The position numbers and the translations under genes are program-made. DNA of 34,368 bases from Microbacterium sp. (lineage in GTDB: Bacteria > Actinomycetota > Actinomycetes > Actinomycetales > Microbacteriaceae): the NCBI RefSeq assembly GCF_011620665.1, contig NZ_WOYQ01000025.1, positions 1 through 34,368 on the forward strand. The letters are read 5' to 3'. The notes beneath the pieces were generated by a model, which saw only the letters and a list, made by a program, of their open reading frames with translations, was not told the origin of the DNA and made no database searches. Below, piece after piece: positions 28,401 to 34,368 of the stretch (position 1 is its first letter; every line of letters begins with the position of its first letter).

Positions 28401-28768
28401 ATCACCGAGTACGATCTCTGGTCGCGCAGGCCCACCGGGCGCGATGCGCCGGTGGCCTCGTTTCGCTCGGACTTGTAATGACCCTCGACATAGCTGCGGA
28501 GCGTCCGCTCCTTCACGTCTGCCCCGGCGGCCTTGTTGTAGGCGATGCGGTGTGCGGGCAGCAGAAGCGTGGTGATCGCGTCGACGAGTGTGGACTTTCC
28601 ACTGCCGATGTCCCCGGTGAGAAGCGACGTGTGGCCGTCGGGATGGGTCGACCACACATGCTTGTCGAACGTGCCCCAGTTGAACACCTCGATGCGCTGC
28701 AGCCGGTACCCGGTGCGCTGGTGGGCGAGCGAGGGGGCCTCGAGTGCGGAGAACAGCGCGTCAGTCAA
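25397..28768 (-). CDS. jetC: Wadjet subunit JetC (SMC/MukB-like ATPase)
   Basis: 1123 residues. The head domain starts at residue 20 (GYRLQRIEVFNWGTFD) with Walker A TGDIGSGKST at about 51-60. Long Arg/Glu/Ala coiled-coil arms with a central hinge region follow. The second head half has signature KSGGQKEKL near 1011 and Walker B FAVIDEAFGRGSD near 1046-1055. It is the ATP-driven DNA-loop extruding SMC subunit of Wadjet, related to MukB. I place the start at TTG 28768: it overlaps the jetB stop as TTGA and has a full GGAGG (minus strand, 28776-28780) 7 nt upstream, and no ATG or GTG nearby fits. A 587-codon frame on the opposite strand (27032-28795) is a codon-bias shadow. Confidence 0.94.
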   Translation of the reverse strand: MTDALFSALEAPSLAHQRTGYRLQRIEVFNWGTFDKHVWSTHPDGHTSLLTGDIGSGKSTLVDAITTLLLPAHRIAYNKAAGADVKERTLRSYVEGHYKSERNEATGASRPVGLRDQRSYSVILGVFANDGYDESVTIAQVFHQKDRVGQPDRFFVTASAALSIDPDFTDFGSDLKSLRGRLRARGADVDSTFPDYHRRVRRLLGIRSEQAMDLFHQTVSMKSVGNLNDFVRDHMLEPVDAGPRVKAIVDHFENLVKSHEAVRTATDQLAVLAPLVTAADRFDDATARHAALVDQRSAVVPYISERVRALLDDEIAARDVEVSALDARRVDVARQREALVPKRDRLKLERAGVGGDRLKELDSEIPRAAEVRSARAERRRRYDVLLRSAALEPADDGDAFLARAEEAGLQRARLDDQREELKRRREPLFERRTDARRSRDAAKQEIESLSERRNSLPGDLNRVRASLCLALGISEDDVPFAGELLEVTEDYAPWRGAAERVLRGFALTMLVPQQHYAALSSWVNDNRLNAKLVYLRVPERRVRAVPTPHAGSRLVDAIAIEPGAFADYLAAELAVRADHVLAASVDQLRREDRAVTREGLVRDRDRHEKDDRSSAGDPRRWVLGRGSEQKIAALQAELDSSNSELNLLEQHLTAIEDEAGVLSSRGEVLAALAQYRSWSEIDTKAADETLTALEAERDRLVGGSSQLAAIDAQLEALDAQDAALGTEAEAVIGRIGAARAAVTAAQARRSSEDDALAAMGPDVVERARALYPALADRATRVVVRTVEDCDRLRGTLIDVLTSAVESTQREMNGYTTGIQQQMGEFLRRWPEQRAELDANVRSIPDFRALHDRVTRDDLPRFEAEFRHQLNTNAVRELAQFNAWLRRQADEIRGRVEIINEALAAIDYNPGRIIVLVAEPTVNQDVRQFRSDLRDATADVLSASEDAPHVEQRFEQIRHMIERLKGRVGHADGDRVWMRRVTDVRNWYTFAASERDRRTGEEFEHYTDSDGKSGGQKEKLAYTILAASLAYQFGLEWGVEKSRDFRFAVIDEAFGRGSDASTRYALELFAKLGLQLLIVTPLQKVHVIEPYVSSIGFVDNPTGASSRVHTLTIEEFRERQRSGA

Positions 28769-29355
28769 CGGGTCGCCTCCTCGGCGCCGGCATAGGCCGC
28801 CAGCCGCTCTGCAAAGTCGGACAGTGTCTGCGCGTCGACGTACGCCTTGAGGATGCGCCGCACTTCCCACGCGCCCGTCTGGCCGCGCAGTTCGCGCAGG
28901 AACCCGAGCTCAGCAGCCTGGGCGATCGTGCGATCAGCCTGATCGGCGATCCGTGCTTCGTTGCTCGATGACTGCTGAAACACGCGCAGCATCTCGACCA
29001 GCTGGTCGCGCGTGAGCACGAGCTTGCCCGCGTCGCCTGACGACTCGAACTCGACCATCCGCTTGCGCAACAGCACGAGCAGCAGGCTGACGTTGTACGT
29101 GAGACTGCGCCGACGCACGAGTCTCGGCAGCGGCTCTTCGCCGGCTTCCGGGTCGTGGGTGGCGAGGTAGGCGTAGCCTTCGGATTCGTCGAGCACCACG
29201 TCGATGCCGATCGTGGCGAAGTGGTCGGCGATGGCCCCGCGGTGTCGCTGCAACGCCTGCCACACTGCCTCGTGCGTCGGTACCTCGCGGTAGACGACTT
29301 CTCTCATCAACAGGATGATCGCTTCCGCGACCGCCTGCTCGTCGGCGCTCCTCAT
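28765..29355 (-). CDS. jetB: Wadjet subunit JetB (MukE/kite-like)
   Basis: 196 residues, DUF4194-like. It is a winged-helix kite protein that joins the kleisin JetA to the JetC heads, equivalent to MukE. Visible features are an N-terminal helix pair (DEQAVAEAIILLMREVVYRE), the hydrophobic block LTYNVSLLLVLLRKRMVEFE near 85-104 and a C-terminal helical region ending AAYAGAEEATR. ATG 29355 overlaps the jetA stop (ATGA); the stop overlaps jetC (TTGA). Size and position between jetA and jetC are as expected. Confidence 0.9.
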   Translation of the reverse strand: MRSADEQAVAEAIILLMREVVYREVPTHEAVWQALQRHRGAIADHFATIGIDVVLDESEGYAYLATHDPEAGEEPLPRLVRRRSLTYNVSLLLVLLRKRMVEFESSGDAGKLVLTRDQLVEMLRVFQQSSSNEARIADQADRTIAQAAELGFLRELRGQTGAWEVRRILKAYVDAQTLSDFAERLAAYAGAEEATR

Positions 29356-30776
29356 CTTCGCGTCACCTGGACCGTCCGCATCCTCACACGCTTCGGGTGC
29401 CCGGTGGCGTCGGCGACGTCGATCGTCATTTCGTCTTCTCCCACCTCGATCGTGATGTCGTCGTCGTCGAGAGCCAGGTAGCCGAGGATCTCAGCAACCC
29501 CCTCTTGCACCGGGTACAGCCCGACGATCTCATCGAGCGCGGCCGAGGTGCGCGGCGGCACGACGGCGCGGATGTTCCCCGCCAGGCGTGCCGTATCGAC
29601 GAAGCGCTGGGTGAAAAGGTCGCCGAGCTCGGCGACATCGATCACGTCGGGTGAAAGCATGCTGTCGACTGCGACGTCGGGCTGCGGATCGTAGAGAGGT
29701 CGTTCGAACGGCAGAGCGATCGGTACGCCGGGTTCATCGACGAAGAGACCGAGGTCGCGGGGCGGCGCATCGCGCACAGCGAGGGCTGACGCCTCGACGG
29801 CCCGCACGAGATCGATGACGCGGCGGTTCTCGACCCACACCTGATCCTCGAGAAACCGGCGCAGCTGCTCGGAGAGATTGCGGACCGTCTGTTGGGTGCG
29901 CTCTGCGGCATCTGCCCAGTCGTGGTGCACGCTGCGCAGCCGTCGATCGGCGGTGAGCTGCGGCATCCCCTGCACCGTCGCCAGCAGTTCGGATAGTTCG
30001 TCTTGGCGGCCTTCCGAGAGCAGGAAGTCGTAGAACGCCTGAAAGCTGCGACCTTGATCGGACGACGAGATGTCGGTGCGGCCGCTCACGAGTTCGCCGA
30101 GCAGCTCGCCTTTGCCGCCTTCCCACCCCGCGATCTTCTCGCGCGCCGACCGGTCGAGCGCGCGGAAGTTCTCTTCCACCTCTCGGAAGTCGCTCAGCAA
30201 TTCGCGCGCAATCGTCGCGAACTGCTGGTAGCGCTCGCGTACAGCCGTCTCATCGAGCACAGTGAACCTGCCCTCACGCGCTTCGACAAGCTCAGCCTCG
30301 ATCGCATCGCGGCGCCGCTCGAGCTCGGCGATGCGGCTGTCGGGATCGATCTCGGAGCCGTGCACGATGTGGCGCAGCAGCTCGATGACCGTCTGCAGGC
30401 GCGACTCAGTGCCGATGAACGACCGCGCGCGAAGGCCTTGAACCCACCCGTAGGCCTTCTGCACCGCGGGTGTCACGTCGTAGTGCACCTCCTCCGAGCC
30501 TGCCGGGTAGAAGCGCCGCAGCCACGCGGCCTCGGGCGCCGCCCAGTCTTCGAGATACGTTTCCGGGTCGGACGGGTAGCGGTCGGGATCCACTCGGTGG
30601 ACGGCGTACAGGAAGTCGTCGAGAGCCGAGACGAGCAGGCCGACCGGCGCTGCACCCCGGTTTTCCTCGACGAAGTACTGCCCGAGGAACGAGAGGACGA
30701 GCGGCGCGTTGCGTGCGCGCAACAGGCGCCACGCGGGATTGCGCTCCCACAGTCGGTCAAGTTCCTCGAGTTCCAT
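29352..30776 (-). CDS. jetA: Wadjet subunit JetA (MukF/kleisin-like)
   Basis: 474 residues, DUF3375-like. It is the kleisin subunit that bridges the JetC heads and dimerises the complex, equivalent to MukF. It begins MELEELDRLWERNPAWRLLR. A winged-helix region (about 1-120) is followed by a coiled-coil stretch (RIAELERRRDAIEAELVEAR, about 147-166) and a long helical middle. The C-terminal winged helix carries AVDSMLSPDVIDVAELGDLF. First gene of jetABCD. Its ATG at 30776 and its ribosome-binding site (GGTGAGG) lie inside a perfect 9-bp inverted repeat, so expression may be controlled there. The gap to the upstream ureD is 63 bp. Confidence 0.92.
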   Translation of the reverse strand: MELEELDRLWERNPAWRLLRARNAPLVLSFLGQYFVEENRGAAPVGLLVSALDDFLYAVHRVDPDRYPSDPETYLEDWAAPEAAWLRRFYPAGSEEVHYDVTPAVQKAYGWVQGLRARSFIGTESRLQTVIELLRHIVHGSEIDPDSRIAELERRRDAIEAELVEAREGRFTVLDETAVRERYQQFATIARELLSDFREVEENFRALDRSAREKIAGWEGGKGELLGELVSGRTDISSSDQGRSFQAFYDFLLSEGRQDELSELLATVQGMPQLTADRRLRSVHHDWADAAERTQQTVRNLSEQLRRFLEDQVWVENRRVIDLVRAVEASALAVRDAPPRDLGLFVDEPGVPIALPFERPLYDPQPDVAVDSMLSPDVIDVAELGDLFTQRFVDTARLAGNIRAVVPPRTSAALDEIVGLYPVQEGVAEILGYLALDDDDITIEVGEDEMTIDVADATGHPKRVRMRTVQVTRR

Positions 30777-30794
30777 ATCCTCACCAGGATATGG
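30773..30794 (-). promoter_or_regulatory. Inverted repeat over the jetA start codon and ribosome-binding site
   Basis: Read on the minus strand, CCATATCCT, loop GGTG, AGGATATGG. The arms are perfectly complementary over 9 bp. The loop and 3' arm hold the Shine-Dalgarno GGTGAGG, and the 3' arm also holds the jetA ATG, so an RNA hairpin would hide both. The same bases could be a DNA operator for a dimeric repressor. A competing pairing of CTCACC (30809-30814) with GGTGAG (30780-30785) would also cover the ribosome-binding site. Confidence 0.6.
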
Positions 30795-30839
30795 GCCCGG
30801 CCGGACACGGTGAGTGGCGCGCCGTCGAGGGTCGTTCCC

Positions 30840-31550
30840 TCACGCCTCCGCCGGCCCATCGTTGACCCGGGCGTCGGCGACCCAGGCATCCCACACCGGA
30901 TCCAGGGGGGAGCCATGGGTATGGCCGGACAGGTGGCGGGCCATTGCTCCAAGAGCATCGAACTCGAGATCATGCGGACGCGCCGGCGGCCGAAACCCCA
31001 CGGCGATCACGGCATCGAGCACGCGATTGCCACCGAGCACGCCGGGTTCCGGCGCCGCGCCGTCGGCCTCCAGCCGCTCGAGCAGGAGCGGTCCGCCAGG
31101 ATCGGAGACCGAGAGCGCTGAGACCAACCGGCCGCCCTGCTCGCCGTATCTCCCGAGCACGAGCGTCTCGCGGATCACCGCTCGTGCGCCGGACTTCAGC
31201 GCAAAGGAGCTGCTCCGTTCGACGTCGGCTCCGTCCGTGACGACGAACGGGAGCCCGCGCCAGTACAGCGTGGCGTCGGCGCCGATCCGCGCGTCCAGCG
31301 TCCATGACGAGCGTGTGCCGGGATATGCGACCGTGCCCCCGACGTCTTCGATCGTCAAGGTGCACGCCGGTCCGACGTCGATCTCGACGTGCACGTGGTC
31401 GCCGCCGAGCAGCACCATGCCGGCCGCGGCCATTGCGACGTTCGCAGTCATCGTGTCGCGCGAGATCAAGCGAGGTGCAAGCGCACCGACAGTGAGCTCC
31501 ACGTGTGCGCGAGGCACGCCGGCCGTGACTGCGATGCGGGTGGCGGTCAC
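30840..31550 (-). CDS. ureD: Urease accessory protein UreD (UreH)
   Basis: 236 residues. This scaffold protein binds apo-urease and, with UreF and UreG, delivers nickel to the active site. It has the beta-rich UreD pattern: [20 protein letters not shown], then [20 protein letters not shown] and the conserved [20 protein letters not shown]. It is on the short side for the family but complete. GTG 31550 overlaps the ureG stop by 4 nt. It is the last urease gene; the Wadjet operon follows in the same direction. Confidence 0.9.
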   Translation of the reverse strand: MTATRIAVTAGVPRAHVELTVGALAPRLISRDTMTANVAMAAAGMVLLGGDHVHVEIDVGPACTLTIEDVGGTVAYPGTRSSWTLDARIGADATLYWRGLPFVVTDGADVERSSSFALKSGARAVIRETLVLGRYGEQGGRLVSALSVSDPGGPLLLERLEADGAAPEPGVLGGNRVLDAVIAVGFRPPARPHDLEFDALGAMARHLSGHTHGSPLDPVWDAWVADARVNDGPAEA

Positions 31551-32338
31551 TCGTTCGTGGTCATCTCCGCACCGGCATGCGCGCGGGAGTGCTCGTGGCC
31601 GGCGGTGGGCACACCCTCGGCATGCGAGTGGATGAACCCGCCCTCCGGATGCTCTTCATCGGCGTGGAAGTGCGGGGCCATGGGACCGGGATCCTGCGCG
31701 ATATGGGTTCCTGCCCGGTGATTGGCAAGGATCGTGAGCACCCAGGCGCGTAACACCGCGATTGATGCAGGGTCGTGTCGCGACAGCGCCAGCACGGCAC
31801 GGCCGTCCCGCGCCGCCTCCGCGTCCGCCACCATCTGGGCCACGTCGACACCGACATAGGGCGCGAGGTCGGTCTTGTTCACGACGAGAAGGTCGGCACG
31901 ACCGATGCCCGGACCGCCCTTCCTCGCAACATCGCCGCCGCCCGCGACATCCAGCACGAAGATCTGGGCGTCGACCAAGGCGGGCGAGAACGTCGCGGTC
32001 AAGTTGTCGCCCCCCGACTCGATGAGGACCACGTCGAGGGGTGCGAAGTCCCGCTCGAGGTCTTCGACGGCGAGCAGGTTGGTGGTGATGTCGTCGCGAA
32101 TCGCCGTGTGCGGGCACGCGCCGGTCTCGACAGCGCGGATGCGATCGGGCTCGAGGACGCCGGCGGAGCGGAGGAATCGGGCATCCTCATCTGTATAGAT
32201 GTCGTTCGTGATGACGCCGAGGCGAAGCTCGGTGGCGAGTGCACGGCACACCGTCGCGATGAGGGACGACTTGCCGGTGCCGACCGGGCCGGCGACGCCG
32301 AGCCGGAGGGCGCGGGGAGTGGGTGGTAATTCAGGCAC
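31547..32338 (-). CDS. ureG: Urease accessory GTPase UreG with His-rich C-terminal tail
   Basis: 263 residues. The P-loop GPVGTGKSS is at residues 17-25. The nickel-binding Cys-Pro-His motif is in [13 protein letters not shown], and the guanine motif in [14 protein letters not shown]. It powers nickel insertion into urease. The core ends near residue 210. The remaining 50 or so residues carry ten His, including PHFH, HSH and HEH, which is not usual for UreG and could store or deliver nickel. GTG 32338 has AGGAG 8 nt upstream and overlaps ureF by 8 nt; a longer in-frame start would lie inside ureF. Confidence 0.94.
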   Translation of the reverse strand: MPELPPTPRALRLGVAGPVGTGKSSLIATVCRALATELRLGVITNDIYTDEDARFLRSAGVLEPDRIRAVETGACPHTAIRDDITTNLLAVEDLERDFAPLDVVLIESGGDNLTATFSPALVDAQIFVLDVAGGGDVARKGGPGIGRADLLVVNKTDLAPYVGVDVAQMVADAEAARDGRAVLALSRHDPASIAVLRAWVLTILANHRAGTHIAQDPGPMAPHFHADEEHPEGGFIHSHAEGVPTAGHEHSRAHAGAEMTTNE

Positions 32339-33005
32339 GAAAGAGTCTCCTGTTCGTGGTGGCGTGGGCTTCGGTCCACGCCTCGGCTTGGGGGGCGCTC
32401 GCGGCAGGGATCTCATCGGGTGAGATGAGCGCCGCGAGCTGCGAGACGAAGGGATCGACCGTCGCGCACGCGTCGATCACGAGCCGAACGCCGTCGACGG
32501 GGTCGCCGGGTTCGAGCTTGAGGAGGGCCGCAACGCCACCGGCCAGGTCGTCGTAGACGGCCACGCGCACGAGTGTCTCAGCATCGAGCCCCGCATCGGC
32601 GGCGATCGCACCGAGCACAATCGGGCGAGCGGGCATCGCCGGACTCCCGCTCACGAGACCGGCGATCGCCGGAGACTGCGGCCATAGGCGCTGCGCGAGT
32701 CGCAGAAGCCCGCGGCCGAGGTCTGTAGAGGCGGTCCGCGCTGCTCGGCTCGGGGTGCGCGCCGCCCATGCCCGTGTGACGGGTGCATAGGACGATCCGT
32801 CCAGGGCGGTCCGCCGAGCCACGACCGCCGTCGCCGCATCCACGAGCGTGGTCGTCCGCGCCCGCGCGCCCAGGAACGCGCCGATGTCCGCTCGCGCGAG
32901 CCCGCCCTGGATGGCGGGCTCGACCCCCGCCGAGAATGCATGTCCTCCCGAGGGAAGTCGTGCATCGGCGAGCAGCATGGTGACGGTATGCGCGGAGGGA
33001 TCCAT
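32331..33005 (-). CDS. ureF: Urease accessory protein UreF
   Basis: 224 residues, all-helical. It begins with the family motif [22 protein letters not shown] near residue 11 and ends RRLFRA. UreF binds UreD and UreG and gates nickel transfer; it is proposed to act as a GTPase-regulating partner. ATG 33005 lies 8 nt after the ureC stop. No ureE gene lies between ureC and ureF, as in the mycobacterial ureABCFGD order. Confidence 0.9.
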   Translation of the reverse strand: MDPSAHTVTMLLADARLPSGGHAFSAGVEPAIQGGLARADIGAFLGARARTTTLVDAATAVVARRTALDGSSYAPVTRAWAARTPSRAARTASTDLGRGLLRLAQRLWPQSPAIAGLVSGSPAMPARPIVLGAIAADAGLDAETLVRVAVYDDLAGGVAALLKLEPGDPVDGVRLVIDACATVDPFVSQLAALISPDEIPAASAPQAEAWTEAHATTNRRLFRA

Positions 33006-33013
33006 GGCAGGTC

Positions 33014-34368
33014 TCAGAACATGTTGTACAGCTGGGCCAGGGGAAGAAATGCTGCGGGCGCCGGTTCGACGTCGTCACCGTCGATCGCGATCTCGAACGT
33101 GTCCGGGCGGATGCGGATCGAGGGGAGAGCGTCGTTGTTCTTCATGTCGGCCTTGCCGATGTCGCGCGTGGGCTGGACCGCAGCCAGCCGACGGCGCAGA
33201 CCGAGCGTCTCGGCCAGACCATCCTCGAGCGCTGCGGGCGATACATACGTTACCGACAGGTCGGCTCCGATGGTGTCGCCGAACGACGGGCGCATCATCA
33301 CGGGCTGTGGTGTTGGGATGGAGGCATTGGGGTCTCCGAGCGCGGCCCACGCGATTGCGCCGCCCTTGACGACGACCGCGGGCCGCACGCCGAAGAACTT
33401 CGGCTCCCACACGACCAGGTCGGCCAGTCTGCCGACTTCGATCGACCCCACGTCGTACGCGATCCCGTGTGCGGTCGCGGGGTTGATCGTGTATTTCGCG
33501 ACGTAGCGGCGCGCCCGCTCGTTGTCGGCCGGCATCCCGCCACCCAAGGGACCCCGACGGTTCTTCATGACATGCGCGACCTGCCAGGTGCGCGTGACCA
33601 CTTCGCCGATACGGCCCATGGCCTGCGCATCGGACGATGTCACCGACAGCGCCCCGATGTCGTGGAGGATGTCCTCCGCGGCGATCGTGGTGGCACGGAT
33701 GCGCGACTCTGCGAACGCGAGATCTTCCGGCACTGCCGGATTGAGGTGGTGGCACACCATCAGCATGTCGAGGTGCTCGGCAACGGTGTTGATGGTGTGG
33801 GGGAGTGTCGGGTTCGTGGAGCCGGGGATGACATTGGGCAACCCGGCGATCGCGAGGATGTCCGGCGCGTGGCCCCCGCCGGCGCCCTCGACGTGGAATG
33901 CGTGGATCGATCGGCCGCCGATCGCGGCGATCGTGGACTCGACGAAACCCGCTTCATTCAACGAGTCCGAGTGCAGCGCGACCTGCAGGCCCCACTCCTC
34001 GGCCGCGCGCAGGGACGCGTCGATCGCTGCGGGAGAGGACCCCCAATCCTCGTGCACCTTATAGCCGGCGGCACCCGCGAGCGCCTGTTCCTTCAGCGCG
34101 GCCATGGAGACGGTGTTGCCCTTGCCCAGCAGAAGGACGTTGACGGGCAGCGGATCCAGTGCGCGATGCATGGCCGACAGGTGCCATGCGCCCGGCGTGA
34201 CTGTGGTGGCCTTGGACCCTTCCGACGGCCCGGTGCCTCCGCCGACGATCGTCGTGATCCCTGAGGCGAGAGCCTCGTGGATCTGCGAGGGTGAGAGCAG
34301 ATGGACGTGCGAATCGATGGCGCCCGCGGTCACGATGCGCCCCTCGCCGGAGATGATGTCGGTTGAGG
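33014..34368 (-). CDS. ureC: Urease subunit alpha (UreC), 5' end beyond the window
   Basis: C-terminal 451 codons of the catalytic subunit. Read into the window edge, the frame continues upstream of [11 protein letters not shown] ([11 protein letters not shown]), so it is truncated by the window and not by mutation. Active-site elements are present: the metal-binding His pair in DSHVH, the carbamylated Lys in GYKVHEDWG, His in ALHSDSLNE, His in [16 protein letters not shown], the flap His in MVCHHLN, and the Asp of [12 protein letters not shown]. The enzyme hydrolyses urea to ammonia and carbamate using two nickel ions. It is followed 8 nt later by ureF. Confidence 0.97.
   Translation of the reverse strand, partial: STDIISGEGRIVTAGAIDSHVHLLSPSQIHEALASGITTIVGGGTGPSEGSKATTVTPGAWHLSAMHRALDPLPVNVLLLGKGNTVSMAALKEQALAGAAGYKVHEDWGSSPAAIDASLRAAEEWGLQVALHSDSLNEAGFVESTIAAIGGRSIHAFHVEGAGGGHAPDILAIAGLPNVIPGSTNPTLPHTINTVAEHLDMLMVCHHLNPAVPEDLAFAESRIRATTIAAEDILHDIGALSVTSSDAQAMGRIGEVVTRTWQVAHVMKNRRGPLGGGMPADNERARRYVAKYTINPATAHGIAYDVGSIEVGRLADLVVWEPKFFGVRPAVVVKGGAIAWAALGDPNASIPTPQPVMMRPSFGDTIGADLSVTYVSPAALEDGLAETLGLRRRLAAVQPTRDIGKADMKNNDALPSIRIRPDTFEIAIDGDDVEPAPAAFLPLAQLYNMF

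Noticed and set aside
27032..28795. A 587-codon frame on the plus strand opposite jetC
   Set aside because: It mirrors the codon bias of jetC, has no ribosome-binding site or recognisable domain, and jetC on the other strand has clear SMC motifs.
22046..34368. Second copy of the tRNA-Pro 3' end as an attachment-site repeat closing an island
   Set aside because: No repeat of the T-arm and acceptor sequence was found by eye downstream, so an integrase-type island with defined att sites cannot be claimed within this window.

Overview
The window is about 34 kb of GC-rich chromosome from an actinobacterium, most likely Microbacteriaceae (Microbacterium-like). The reasons are codon bias strongly towards G/C in third positions, frequent GTG starts with 4-nt GTGA/ATGA overlaps, and a gene order that follows the actinobacterial core (HAD phosphatase, small ORF, tlyA, NAD kinase, recN, pyrG, NUDIX, xerD, parA, scpA, scpB, rluB, tyrA, cmk, der). 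Genus placement is inference from memory of synteny, not from a search.

Region 1 (1-925) is the end of an rRNA operon: the 3' part of 23S, then 5S and a strong terminator. Region 2 (956-9906) is a tightly packed core block for rRNA modification, NAD(P) and CTP synthesis, DNA repair and chromosome-dimer resolution. A DMT-family exporter with a very His-rich tail (10028-11077) lies on the other strand. Region 3 (11182-17669) is the chromosome partition/condensin and ribosome-maturation block and ends at a long perfect hairpin. Region 4 (17734-21647) holds an 825-aa persulfide-handling flavoprotein (CoA-disulfide reductase, rhodanese, TusA and DsrE domains) behind a promoter with a CsoR/CstR-type operator, a Nudix-NYN fusion, and an S4 RNA-binding protein.

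Region 5 (21660-24173) looks like a recombination scar. It has a degenerate tRNA-Pro copy 91 bp upstream of an intact tRNA-Pro(GGG), an apparently decapitated terminator and ORF just after the tRNA, two IS3-family transposase relics, and an SDR oxidoreductase. Region 6 (24174-30776, minus strand) is a complete jetABCD operon, a Wadjet anti-plasmid system (SMC-like, MukBEF-related, with a Toprim nuclease subunit). All four genes overlap by 4 nt and the jetA start lies inside a perfect 9-bp inverted repeat. Region 7 (30840-34368, minus strand) is the distal part of a urease operon (ureC partial, ureF, ureG, ureD) without ureE. It runs straight towards the Wadjet operon with only 63 bp between them.

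No wholly new system is proven here. The strongest leads are the jetA leader hairpin and its position behind urease, the operator of the sulfur-transfer flavoprotein, and the broken junction at tRNA-Pro.
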